Shown here one piece after another: positions 43,487 through 54,707 of a stretch of 64,000 nucleotides of DNA; position 1 is the first letter of the stretch; the number at the start of each line of letters is the position of its first letter. The notes beneath the pieces are model-generated. The model was not told the origin of the DNA, ran no database searches, and saw only the letters and a list, made by a program, of their open reading frames with translations. A program made the position numbers and the translations under genes. The stretch comes from Heterohyrax brucei (Eukaryota; Chordata; Mammalia; Hyracoidea; Procaviidae): the NCBI GenBank assembly GCA_028571685.1, contig CM053164.1, forward strand, positions 43,388,501 through 43,452,500. The letters run 5' to 3'.

Positions 43487-45544
43487 ATTTCAGTCAAATT
43501 TGCTGTGATATTGTCCATCTCATTTCTTATTTGAATTGTTTGCTCCCTCTCCTGTTTTTGTTTTGCCAGTTTGGCCAAACAAAAGGATGAAAGGATAACA
43601 ACGTTTTAACTAAAAGGAAGGACTTAAAAAAAAACATAGTCACAGATCTCTCATACAGAGAGAAAATCAAAGCAATATAAAGAAAAGACTGGTTTAAATT
43701 TAGAAAAACAGGGGTAAACATTAAGGTAACCACAACAGAAGTTGACAAACCTATACGTCAAAATAGAAAACAACAACTACAGAAAAGAAGTCTCAGAAAA
43801 TATAAAGCCAAAACCACCGAAAAAGATGAAAAGAAAACATGTAAAGAAAAATGACTCCGCTTTTCATTTATTTCTGCTCTAATTTTTTAATTTACTTTCT
43901 TCTGTTGCCCTGGGAGTTCTTTTGCTGCCCTCTTTCTACTTGATCAAGTTGTAGGGTTAATGATTTGATTTGGGCCCTTTATTCTTTCTGGATGTATACA
44001 TTTATTGAGATAAATTCACCCCTGATCCCTGCTTTTGCTATGTGTCAAAGGTTCTGGTAGGCTATGTTTTTATATTCATTTGACTCTGTGAATGTCTTTA
44101 TTCTGTCTTTGATTTCTCATATACCCTAGTAGTTCTTGTGCAAGGTGTAATTCAGTTTCCATGTGTTTGATTTTGTTTTCTTTCCTTTTTCTGTATTGAT
44201 TCAACTTTTATGGCTTTATGGTCTAAAAAGATGCTTTGTAATATTTTGATGTTTTGAATTTTGTTAAGGCTTACTTTATGGTCTGTTCTGGAGAATGTTT
44301 TGTGTGCCTTGGAAAAGAAACTATAATTGGCTCCTATTAGGTGAAATGTTGTGTATACATCTTTGAGGCAAGTTGGTTAATTGAGGCATTTAGATCTTTC
44401 ATTCCTTTATTGAGCTTCTTTTTGGATGTTCTGTCCCTCATTGAAAGTATTGTGCTGAAGTCTCCTGCTAGTATTGTGGAGCTGTCTGTTTCTCTTTTCA
44501 ATGCAGTTAGAGTTTATGTAATTAGGAGCCCTATCATTGGATTCATAAATATTCTAATATGGTCATGTACTCTTGGAGTATTAACCCTTTAATCATTATA
44601 TAGTGGCCTTCCTCATCTAATGTGATAGATTTTGCTTTAAAGTCTGTTTTATCAGAAATAAATATTGCCAATCCTACTCTTTTTTGAATGTTGTGTGCTT
44701 GATATATTTTTTCCTGTCCTTTGGGCTTTAATTTGTGTCTTTAAATGTAAAGTGCGTTACCTGTAGGCAGCGTATAGAGGCATTGTATTTTTTTATTCCA
44801 TCTGCAACTCTCCATATCTTTATTGGTGCATTTATTCCATTTACATTAACATAATTATTGATAGGTATGAGTTTCTTGAGGTCATTTTTATGTCTTTTTT
44901 GTATGTTGTTGTCAGTTTCTTTGTTCTACTTAATTTTCTGTGCTGAGTCATTTTTCTTTAATTGTTTTCATCTTTTTTGGTTTTGTATTTTCTGAGACTT
45001 CTTTTGTTGTTGTTGTTGTTGTTTTATTTTGATATATAAGTTTGTCAGTGTGCACTGTGGTTGCCTTAATATTTACCCCTGTTTTTCTAAGTTCAAACCA
45101 GTCTTTTTATTGCTTTGATTTCCTCTCTGTATGATCTATGACTACATTTTTTTAAGTCCTTCCTTTTTGTTAAATGTTATCATCTTCCACATAATAACAT
45201 CTGTTTCCCTGTTTTCAGTGTTTTGCCTTTGATTTGTTTTTGTGATTTTCCTATCCAGGTTGATATCTGGTTGCTTTTTTTCTGCATTGTAGCCTTGGGT
45301 TGTTATCTGATGTTATTGACTCTTCCATGTAGACTGTTTTTTGTTTATCTCTGTCAGCTTTTAAAATTCTTCATCTTTAGTTTTTACAAGTTTCATTATA
45401 ATATGCTTGCATATCTTTCTTTTGAGACCTGCCTTGTATGGTCAGTGAACATCTTGGATAGGTATCATCTCATCTTTCATGATAATCAGGGAAGTTTTCT
45501 ATCAACAAATCTTCAACAAGTTTCTCTATATTTTCTGTTATGCT

Positions 45545-45557
45545 CCCCCCCCCCCCA
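45545..45557. repeat. C homopolymer, about 12-13 bp
   Basis: A C run within the ORF1 region of the younger L1 (G run on the element's sense strand). Confidence 0.9.
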
Positions 45558-47130
45558 TGCCTTTCTGGTACTCTAGCCACTGAGAGATTATTCCAGCCAG
45601 AGTTTTTTGATTTTGTAAAATTCTTTTTTCTCAGGTTTCCTAAAACATGTTGGTGTCACATGCTTTACCTTCAGTTTCCCCAAACATGTTGATGTCGCAT
45701 GCTTTATCTTCAGTCTCCATAATTCAGCCTTCTATTACCTGAATTCTGCTCCTTTGACTTTCTATTAAGTTGTCTAATTCTTTAATTTTTTATTAATTTT
45801 TTGAATTTCTACTTCCAGTTTCTATATGCTTTCTTGCAGCTTTTCATTTTGTCATTATGCTGTGTTGCCTTTTGCTTCATCTCCTTCCTGATCTTTTTAA
45901 GAGTTCTAGATATTAATCTTTTATATCCCCCCTCCAATAATTTTATGCAGTTCTCTTCATCTGGAAAATGTAGTGATTCGTTGGGAGCTTTTTGAAGCCT
46001 CTTGGTCTAACTTTTTAAGTGATTTGATACTGTGTGCTGTCTCTGAGCTGTCAGTGCTTTGTTGGATTTATTTATTTATTTTTAATGTTCGTGTACTATA
46101 CTTTAGCTTTGTGTTTTGTTTTGAAATGTCCAAATAGGCTCATTTGGTTATTGGTACCTTTGAAGCTCTAAGTTCTGTCACTAGGTGGTCTGAGGTGTTA
46201 CTAAGCATGCGAACCCAGGAGTCCATTTATTGTTTTGTATAGATTTAGCTGCCCAGGAAGTCAGTCACCATGTATGTGGTGCAGGTTCTTCCCTAGAGTC
46301 CCATATGAGCAGAGGTGATTGTTGCAGGCACAGGTATCTAGCTGCGTTCACTAAGAAATGCAGGGGGCTAACAGCCATCCCTGAGTATCTATGGGGAAGG
46401 CATGCTGTCTTATGCCTGAACCTAGATTGAAGAGTTGTTTCGCCCCTGAATCCTGCCTCAGGGAGTCAGCAGATGTTTTTTTTTTTTCTTTCACTTTTTT
46501 TGTTAAATTGTTCCCTCTCCAAGTCTACATGAATGGCTCAAGGTGCACATGAGGACTCCTACTTATGGCCCAGGAATGGGTCATTCTGTGGAATCTGGCA
46601 CAGTGCAGGGCAGGGAATGGGAAATACTGGGAAAAGGGAAAGATGTTTAGAAAGTTTTAGAATTGCACATGTGGTAGGTGAGACACAAGCCACTTAGCTT
46701 TTGATGATTGAGTGTTGTTTTTCACTGGTTCTAGAGCTGTGAGCAGAACTCTACTGCTCATTCTCTTGCACTGAGGAGAATGCCCTCCAAATGCCACTGC
46801 TTCAGTCATTAGTCTGGCTGCATCTGATTCTGTGCAGGACAGGTCTAGCCAATGCTAGATATTTCTGGACCCACTCTGCCTTTGCTGTTGCTCAGTTTGA
46901 CTTCTCAACTTTCCCTGTGATGTTCAGGGCTCCTATAATTGATCCATTTGTTCATTTGGGTCTTTGTTGTTAGAGGGATCACAGGAATGTCTAACTTCTC
47001 CACCAACTTGGCCCTACCTCTCCATGGCATTTTCTGTATAGAAAATCGTATCATTTGCAAATAGGGGTAGTTTTATGGTCATTATGGTTTTATGCGTGGC
47101 TTATTTATATTTATTCCAAAGTGGAGAACT

Positions 47131-47299
47131 ATTCTTCATGGAAGACCTGAGGTACAAAACAGTTAATGAAAACATTGGGCTGTGCTATAGGTAAGAGCAG
47201 AGAAATTATAAAGTGGAAGAAAAAAATTACAAAGTGGATGAGACTGTTTCAGAACTGATGGCAGACATTAATCCTCGGACTAAGAAACTACAGTGAAAT
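47131..47299. other. intron, nothing recognised
   Basis: No gene or nameable repeat. Confidence 0.4.
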
Positions 47300-47545
47300 G
47301 ACTCTCAAACAGGCTAAATAAAATGAAATTGACCTATACCTATTACACTGAAACTGCAGAACACTAAAGACAAAAAAGAAGTTTTACAGGTATCCAGAGT
47401 GGAAAGACGGGCTTTTTTAAAAAACAAGTAAATAAAGTGATGCAGACTTCTTTGAAAATCTGATGAGATGAACTTTTACCTTGAAAAATATACAAATAGG
47501 AAAAGTGTCAATAGAGTTTTGAAAGTTACACACCCTCTCCGGAAC
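47300..47545 (+). mobile_element. old L1 ORF1-like fragment
   Basis: 'cattacactgaaactgcagaacactaaagacaaaaaagaag' then '…cagacttctttgaaaatctgatgagatgaac' resembles sense L1 ORF1 sequence. Degenerate, with guessed limits. Confidence 0.35.
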
Positions 47546-47639
47546 TGAAGTCAGTTCATAAACGTCATTTAAAGATCCTTTTTCTAGTGTTCAACTCTAC
47601 ATTTTTAGTGCCTTCTGTACTAGTTCACGCTGGAAGAAC

Positions 47640-48040
47640 TGCTGAAGCTTCAGATTTACTGTCTAGAGTGTAAATTATCATTTAACGCATCTCATCTCCC
47701 CTTCCCCAAACCTACGTTTTTCCTGTGTACTTTATTTTCATAAATCACTTTAGTATCCTTCTGATGACCCAGCCCTGAAACCTGGGCACCGTTTGTTTTA
47801 CTATACTCTCTTCATTGTTTCCCATTACTGAACACTTCCCAGTTGATTTTGCTTGTATGTATCTCTTACATTCATTCACCTCATTATTCTCTAATTTCAA
47901 GATTCTGTGCATTTTACTGTTGCCAGATTCATCTGTCTAAAACACAACTCAATCCGTATCATTCCGCTGCTTAAACCTTATCACTGCCTCTTTACTGGAC
48001 AGGCCATGCAAGAAAACTACATATTACATTGTCTTGTCTG
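47640..48040 (+). mobile_element. L2 LINE fragment
   Basis: 'catctgtctaaaacacaactcaatccgtatcattccgctgcttaaacc' followed by '…tcactgcctctttactggacagg' is sense L2-type text. Confidence 0.45.
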
Positions 48041-48172
48041 AGGAACCACAGTGCCCATAGCTGCTTAACCACAGACACCTAAGCCACAGGTGATCAAATT
48101 AGGGATATGCACTCAGTGATTCTTTTTAATTTGGGAAGGCTTAACTATATTTGTTTAAAAATTACACACCAA

Positions 48173-48208
<36 letters not shown>
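48173..48208. repeat. (CA)n microsatellite
   Basis: About 16 CA units with one TA interruption. Confidence 0.97.
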
Positions 48209-48209
<1 letters not shown>

Positions 48210-48439
48210 CCTGTTTTATCCATCATGTTTGGTGCTTTTTAGCAGAAAGACTCTTAGGTTATCTAGTTGTCCATATTGCTCGATACATCTTGCATTGTGT
48301 CTTGATTGTTTCAGTTTTCTAAAGAATTGGCTGTCATTGTGGATATGTTCTGAATGACATTTCAGTGATAGTGTAGCATTGGCTGTGGGAACTCCTTCCT
48401 CCTCTTTTTTACTTACTGTGATTTTTATCTTAAACCTCT

Positions 48440-48580
48440 GTTATTGAAGATAACTTATCTGAGCTATTATCATCTCTAAGCTGGTCTCCCCATTTCCACT
48501 CTTTTTCTACTTTAATCTACTTGCCACACTGCATACACAGTCATCTTTTTTAAGGCACACGTCTGCTTAAAAACAAAGTG
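48440..48580 (+). mobile_element. possible L2 fragment
   Basis: 'ctaagctggtctccccatttccac' then '…cttgccacactgcatacacagtcatctttttt' is L2-like and weak. Confidence 0.35.
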
Positions 48581-49965
48581 CATTTCCTCACAAATGATTA
48601 CTAATCAGCTTTGCCTAGTGCTTTTTCTTGTATTTCCCAGGTATATTTCTTTCCTTTGCTACTTATATCTAAATGTCGTTAAGTTCTATCATTTCTTTCT
48701 TCATAGTATCTTGAAATCTGAACTCCTCCAAGTCTGTTTCTTCCTCTTGTATTGATTCGGTTACCTTACCTTGTAGCCCTTTTTGTCAAACAGTGGATGG
48801 AACTAGAAACTGATGTGGAAAATGATGGTATAAAATTATGGAAAAAGTGATCAACTCCATCATGTAGTTACTCCCATCCCATTCAAGTGTGAAGACCTGT
48901 TTATAATGTCAAAATGTTTTACATGAACATGGGAGGAGGAGTTGACTACAAAGGGGCAGTGCAAGGGAATTTTTAGGGCGATAGCATTGTTCTGTAGCAT
49001 GATTGTGATGGGGATAAACAACCCTACACATGTGTCAGAACTTATAGTATTGTGTATCACAAAGAGTGAATGTACTATTGATAAAAAATAAAATTAAAAA
49101 ATGTTTCTCAGACTGCTACAGATAGAAATAATACTTTTAACCAATTTAATGTTAATAAATATGAATTCATAATGACTTTTAAATGAACTTATATTTTATT
49201 ACTAACAACAGTGTCTGTATTTGTGTTTATGAAATAAATATATATGTATATTTATGTGTATGTCTATATTATGTGTATGTATATTATACATGTGTATGTA
49301 TATTTATGTCTGCATATGTGTGTGAATATATGTATATAAGCCAAGTGCTGTCGATTTATTTAGCCTTCAGACAATACTTGTCCTAGTAAACCTGTTATAG
49401 TAACTCTAAGACTCCATGGTGGCATGAAGCCAACAGGCTAGAAACAGTCATTTAAGAGATTTATAAGGAATGGCCTCTTTTCTAGGGAATTCTGTTGTTC
49501 GTTTTTATTGGTATTTTTTTTTTTTTGCTTTTAAATAAGGGCATGTTTTATCTACTTGTTTTCAAAATAGCTTGTATCGTTACTATGTTATGAAGCAGTT
49601 TATAACTCTATTGTTTTGTCTTAGAGTGGAATGATAGATTCATGAAGAGTCTTGCCACTCTCATGCCTCTGCTCAATATAGACACCTGGGTTTCCTACTT
49701 TAGCTCATGGTGAGGCCAGAGGAACTCTGGCCAGAGGGTCCAGAGTATTCAACTCAGCTAGCACTTTGGAGCTTTCCTCTTGGGTTCAGATTGGAAGGAT
49801 TTTATTGAATATTTACAAAATCTTTGATGACTTAAGTACTTTATCCGTGAAACTTCTGGTCTACATCTGGTGTAATGAATGATATTTTTTGTGGAGCTGC
49901 TGAACATTCGGTGAATGTCTGAAGTACTGTGCTATAATCCCTCTTGTCTAGTACACGGTTTCTCA
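48581..49965. other. intron, mostly unclassified
   Basis: Contains a TA/TG-rich low-complexity tract at about 49225-49340; otherwise nothing recognised. Confidence 0.4.
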
Positions 49966-50035
49966 ACTTCAGCACTGCTGATAGTTTGGGCTGAATAGTT
50001 CGTTTTTGTTGGGGGCTGTCCTGGGGTCAGGCTTT
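49966..50035 (+). mobile_element. MER5A-like hAT MITE, 5' fragment
   Basis: 'gtttctcaacttcagcactgctgatagtttgggctgaatagttcg' and 'gttgggggctgtcctggggtc' match the first part of MER5A. Confidence 0.75.
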
Positions 50036-51621
50036 GGCCTTCCTGAAGTTCATGTGGTTCTCGGTACTTGTAGAGCTTTGGGGTCTCAGATGTCTCACTA
50101 TTTCCTGATACCAGTAGGTTTCTGTCTACACAACAGTTTGTGAGTTGACCTGTTATATTAATAAAGTATTGTTTTGTGTAGTTTTCAGGCAGAATGTAGA
50201 TGTAGATAGGGGAAGTGTCAGTTCGGTTTTAAAGCTGTTCCACCTTTTCTTCCTAAAAAGTATATGGTATCCATGATTTCAGAAGATAATTACATTGTGT
50301 CTACAGTAATAGCCTACTGTTTGGTTTAAGAAGGTAATGACTACAGTGTTTAATGTGTAAAAAGCATTTATAGAGTACGACCTCTTACATCACTGTTGTT
50401 AGAGGAAACATCTGACACTGCTGTCAGATTTTACTGTGAAGTTTTATTTCATGACATGTAATTTGATTCTGGCATGTCTTATTCAAAGTCCCGTAATATA
50501 GGACTAATGATTACATTGGAATTTTTCTGTACTTGTTAAAATTCAGACACGCTGTTTTCACTAATAGTGCTGATGACTTTAATGAATAGAGAAGACTTCT
50601 GTTCAAAACAACAAATGATGACTTACTCTAATCTTGTAAAAAGAGCCATAACAAGGAACATCCTGTGAACATCATCTCTCACAGACAGCTGAAACAAAAT
50701 AGAGGTCATCCTTGAAAAAGACCAACTTCTGTTACTTTGCCAAATTTTAGCTGAACCAAACCATTAATTTGAAGAAGTCATAAGTCAGTGGGAAATTTGT
50801 TCTACTGACACCCTTTTTACATGCAAGGAACTTTCTCCCCTCACCTTTTTAATTCCCACCCCCCCCCAAGCCCCCCACCAGTCTTTCAAAAGTGTGATGT
50901 AACATTAGGGTGTTTTGTGCCAGGTTTTCATCCTAGAACAGATTGTTATAGCCATGTTTCTCTGAGAGTTTATGACCACATAGTGATACCACTTCTGTGT
51001 TTTTATTTCTTCTTGTGACCCTCTGTTGTTCCCCAAATTCAGCTTTGTCAGAGTGTAACACGACCAACTTAATATGAGTTTTAGAATTTTAAAAATTTAT
51101 GAAAGTTTTTATGGATTCATTAAGTGTAACATATGGTTCCTTGAAAGAACAGACTACACAGCATATTATTTAAAATTTCTAGATTTTTCTCTTCATACAA
51201 TAAGTAAACTACAAAATATTTGTAGGTCAGTATTAGATATTTGAACAGTGGGTCTTTATTATTTCTACTCTGTTAGGATTATTCACCACAGGCTGTTTAT
51301 TTGCTTTCTTTTTGCAAATTCTTTCTTAGAAGTATAGATAAACTTGGCCCTAATTTTCTTGGCCAGTGGGGAATTTAATGCTAAGAACTCAAATGCAGAA
51401 ACTACTGAGATGATCATTAGTTGGGCAATGGCTTAGAATACTTTAGAATAGAATGAAGCACTAAATGAGAATTGGGTAGATTGGTATGTACGCACATGGA
51501 AAGCTTTTCAAATTGGAGGGAAAGTGTAAATATCAGGAGATATGCAAAATGATACTTGTTTATGCTTTTTTAAAAAAAAGTACCAAATATCAAAACCATA
51601 GTATGTATCTTCTACAGGGGA
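50036..51621. other. intron, nothing recognised
   Basis: No gene. A C-rich tract at 50856-50879 is low complexity. Confidence 0.4.
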
Positions 51622-51645
51622 GTGTGTGTGTGTGTGTGTGTGTGT
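51622..51645. repeat. (GT)n microsatellite
   Basis: About 12 GT units. Confidence 0.97.
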
Positions 51646-51649
51646 ACTG

Positions 51650-51945
51650 AATACTAATAACAGCTAACGTTTAATGAGCACTTATATCGTGTGTTATTTT
51701 AAGGGCTCTGTACCTATTAATTCCTTGGAAACTCGATGTGGCAGTTCTGCTCTGATCTCTAGTGTTGCTATGAGTCAGACCCGACTTGATAGTAGTGGAT
51801 TTGGGTTTATACCTATTAATTTACTCAATCCTCATAGTGACCCTATGAGATTGATTACTGTTATTGTCCCCATTTTACAGATGATAAAACCGAGGTACAA
51901 AGAGGGTCACAGACTTACCAGAGAGTCACATACCTAGGAAGTGTT
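51650..51945 (+). mobile_element. MIR, split by an AfroSINE
   Basis: 'taacagctaacgtttaatgagcactt' then, after the SINE, 'tactcaatcctcatagtgaccctatgag', 'cccattttacagatgataaaaccgaggtacaaagagggtcac' give a near-complete MIR-type element. Confidence 0.9.
51723..51809 (+). mobile_element. AfroSINE, 5'-truncated, with target duplication
   Basis: Only the 3' 87 bp (CCTTGGAAACTCGATG… to GGGTTTA) are present. They are flanked by a perfect 12-bp duplication, TACCTATTAATT (51711-51722 and 51810-51821), so the truncation arose at insertion. Confidence 0.93.
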
Positions 51946-52127
51946 GGTGCTGCTGTTTGAATTGATGCAATTCTACACTAGCAAGATTGAGGGTAAAGAT
52001 CAAGGAAAACATTAGTCTTACTGGTAATGTTTTAATTTTTTCCAAGGTGAATCTAGGCATTTTCATTGTGAAATTAGAATTAATTTGAAGAAAAAATTAA
52101 GGATTTACTGGGTATTTGTAAGAAAGG
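51946..52127. other. intron, nothing recognised
   Basis: No gene or nameable repeat. Confidence 0.4.
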
Positions 52128-52218
52128 CTTTTTAAGTCTCTCCAATTCAGTCTGTCTCCTATCCTACCTTAATCTCAGGAAGGAAGGTCACAGTTCTTGA
52201 CTTGGTGTCTTATCTAAA
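52128..52218. repeat. 91-bp direct repeat, copy 1
   Basis: CTTTTTAAGTCTCTCC… to …CTTATCTAAA. It is identical in length to the copy at 52715 and differs at five positions, all transitions. Confidence 0.97.
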
Positions 52219-52276
52219 TAATTATGACCTGAGTATTTTTTATGTGGAGACTGTTACACATATAATAAATGCCGTT

Positions 52277-52440
52277 GACATTTTAGGATGGATAGTTGTT
52301 TTCTGTGGAGTGTTCTGTGCATTCAAAGGTGTTTAGCAACATCTCTGACCTCTACTCACTAGATATCGTTAATACCCAGATCTCCCCAGGCATTGCCTAG
52401 TGCCCTCTTGGGAAAAGAGTCTCCAGTTGTGAATCACAAA
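52277..52440 (+). mobile_element. MER5A-like hAT MITE
   Basis: 'ttgacattttaggatggatagttgttt', 'tgttctgtgcattcaaaggtgtttagcaacatctctgacctctactcactagat', 'caggcattgcctagtgccctcttggg'. It lies between the two 91-bp repeats. Confidence 0.88.
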
Positions 52441-52714
52441 TCTGCTGTCATCATTCTTCAGGGACTTTCAGGAGCCTTATTTATTTATTTATTAAATGTG
52501 CTGGCTTTTAAAAACATCTTTCATTTACAACACTAAACTGTTTCCTTCTAGTGCAAATAAAGATTGTCGTGCCTAGATTGTGCACAGCAATTAGAAACTA
52601 AAATAAAATCAGGGACTCTTTGGTACTATCCAGTTATTACCCTATTCCTTTCTTTCTTCTTAATTCAAAGGCTCTAATGTTTACATATGCCATGTGTGGA
52701 ACACAACCAGCTTA

Positions 52715-52805
52715 CTTTTTAAGTCTCTCCAATTCAGTCTACCTCCTGTCCTACCTTAATCTCAGGAAGGAAGGCCACAGTTCTTGACTTGATGTCTTAT
52801 CTAAA
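52715..52805. repeat. 91-bp direct repeat, copy 2
   Basis: Second copy, offset 587 bp from the first and in the same orientation. The flanks differ outside the 91 bp. Confidence 0.97.
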
Positions 52806-53189
52806 GCTTGTCTCACTATTTAGCTCTTCTCTGAACTTTTTGTTATTTTCAGTTCCACAGGCAGATAGTTCCTAGTGAGTTCCCAGTTTTCTCACAGACT
52901 TTGTTGATCAGAGCGGTTTTGATTAGGAGTTTGGGCTGATTTTCATAGCTTTTTTGGAAGGGTTCCCTAACACCTTAACTCTAAGACTAACATACGTTAA
53001 AGACAAATAGGACATAAAGCCTAATTCTGACTTTTCCCTGAGTTCTCAGTCCTTCAGGAGACAAATGTAGTTCAGTCAGAAGCAAAATCTTCACCCCTTC
53101 TGTCAACATTGACCTCACAGGCCGTTCTGACCCACCTTAATCCTCTCTATCATCATGGCGAAGTCCTGAGTGAAAAAAAAGGGGAATGC
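52806..53189. other. intron, nothing recognised
   Basis: No gene or nameable repeat. Confidence 0.4.
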
Positions 53190-53370
53190 TAATTGAGAGC
53201 ACTACTTTGCCATCGGAGGTGTGAGTTTAAATGCTGAGTGGCCTGTTTCTCCTTGTGTGACCTTCTCTGTAACTTGGTTTTTTCGTGTATAAGCCTCAAA
53301 GCATTTTTGTCAGGTTTAAATAAGAGAACTGTGTGAAGTGTTTAGCAGAGAGCGTGGTTCAAGGTGAAAT
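53190..53370 (+). mobile_element. MIR
   Basis: 'ggtgtgagtttaaatgctgagtggcctg', 'cttgtgtgacc', 'gtttaaataagagaactgtgtgaagtgtttagcagagag' follow the MIR core in order, diverged. Confidence 0.65.
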
Positions 53371-53841
53371 ATCCACACATGGTAAGCTGTTTTTGTTTTT
53401 AGGTTCATTTTCCTCAATGCCATCATCTTCCTCCTCCCTCAGGGGCTTTAATTTTTTTGAATCCATTCCAGGTACTGTGCATTATGTCTTTAAAGTATCA
53501 TCAGTCACTTGAATTAATTTAGGGTAAACTAGCTGGGTAAAAGTAGTAATCAGCATCTGAAGTGAGTGACAGAAATTAACTACAGTTCCTATAAAGAGAA
53601 TAGTTGGACTTGGGGGTTACAGCCTTCATTGACCATACAAGGTTCTACTTTTTAAATCAGAGTAACTGTTAAAAGTTATATCCAGAAATGTGCGGAGCTG
53701 GGGAGGTGTGTCTGTTTTTTTCTTTTTTCTCTAAAAATGAAGTTGCCTGTTTTTTCCATATTCCTGTCTTGGGTATGTGCCTATAAAGTTTGATATCTCT
53801 GAAGTATAAGAAGTTAATGAATTGCTGACCAAATGATCGAG
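53371..53841. other. intron, nothing recognised
   Basis: No gene. The minus frame at 53669-54013 runs into the SINE and is not a gene. Confidence 0.4.
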
Positions 53842-53998
53842 GCCTGGTGTTGCACTGGTTATGCATTTGGCTGCTTACAGAAAACTCAGTAGTTTGAATC
53901 CACCAACCTCTCCTTAGAAACCTGATGGGGCACTTCTGTTGTGTTATAAAACGTTGCTGTGAGTTGGAATTAACTCGGCAATGGGTTTGATTTTGATG
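53842..53998 (+). mobile_element. AfroSINE
   Basis: GGCCTGGTGTTGCACTGG, AGTTTGAATCCACCAACC (B-box region), GATGGGGCACTTCTGTTG, CTGTGAGTTGGAATTAACTC. Confidence 0.9.
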
Positions 53999-54500
53999 GA
54001 CTAAATTTAGCAAAATAATTTAATATGACATTCATTATTAGATTTGTTCTAAAGAAATTAGGGTTTTTATTTGGTGGCATGTTAATAATACTTAAACAGT
54101 TTAATTTAGAATTTCAGTGGTAAATTATTTATGAAGGATTTAAATGCTAATATATTTGTGAGTCCTAAAAATTAAAGAAAAAATGTCTTATTTTTGATGT
54201 CCAAGAGAACAGTGCCTCGTTTGGCTAAAAACTTGAGGAAGAAAAAAAATCACAGTGATCACATTGCTGTGTAAAACCCTCTGAAATATGATAGACTTGA
54301 CAGGAATCTAAGACATGTCATGATCATTTACATTTACAAAGCAAAGTACATAAGAATCACACTTGCACCTATTGTGTGTGGGAAGACTTACGCCATACAT
54401 GGATATAAAATTCAGGGGTGAAACTGTCCATGCAGGTATTACACTGATAACTGGTCCTTTTTAAAATCTTAGGTTATAACAGGTTCTCATGTATGAGCTG
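53999..54500. other. intron, nothing recognised
   Basis: A/T-rich; no gene or nameable repeat. Confidence 0.4.
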
Positions 54501-54692
54501 TGAAGTATTTCTGGTTTTTCCCTTAAAATATTTTCTGGTGCTTTAAATGAAAGTTTACAGTCCAACTCAATTTGCCATATAAAACCCTGCACACTTAACC
54601 CCTGTGCACCTCTAGCTGCTCTCCCGACCCTGTGACAGCACAATTCTCCTTACTGCCCTGTATTTCCTGTATCCATTCTGCCAACTCTTGTG

Positions 54693-54707
54693 CCCCCCCC
54701 CCCCCCC
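54693..54707. repeat. C15 homopolymer in the L1 3' UTR (G15 on the L1 sense strand)
   Basis: Fifteen consecutive C inside a pyrimidine tract. On the element's sense strand this is a G-rich purine tract. Confidence 0.95.

Larger units (their letters stand above)
41997..47021 (-). mobile_element. younger L1, internally deleted, 5.0 kb
   Basis: Reading antisense: poly(T) at 42012-42029, lineage L1 3' UTR to about 42560, ORF2 RT and endonuclease region to about 45000, ORF1 region to about 46050, and 5' UTR-like sequence to 47021. The 5' part parallels 61000-61963 of the L1 at 54.5 kb. The ORF2 C-terminal half is missing at about 42563. The minus frame at 42593-42886 preserves RT-domain text (Leu-Ile-Pro-Lys-Pro-Gly-Lys-Asp). 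A 14-bp target duplication, CCATRGCATTTTCT, flanks it (41983-41996 and 47022-47035, one mismatch). Confidence 0.92.
39050..47130 (-). mobile_element. old L1 (L1M-type), host of three insertions
   Basis: Antisense L1M text runs from the 3' UTR ('gtaaaatacgtataacaaacattcgcc', 'cagtcattaccaccatccgtttcc') through ORF2 C-terminal sequence, stopping at about 41996 and resuming at 47036-47130 ('aatcgtatcatttgcaaataggg'). Two solo LTRs and a younger L1 interrupt it. Pieces join smoothly at each insertion point. No usable frame remains. Confidence 0.88.

Noticed and set aside
48107..48357. Thr/His-rich frames as genes
   Set aside because: They are translations of the (CA)n microsatellite.
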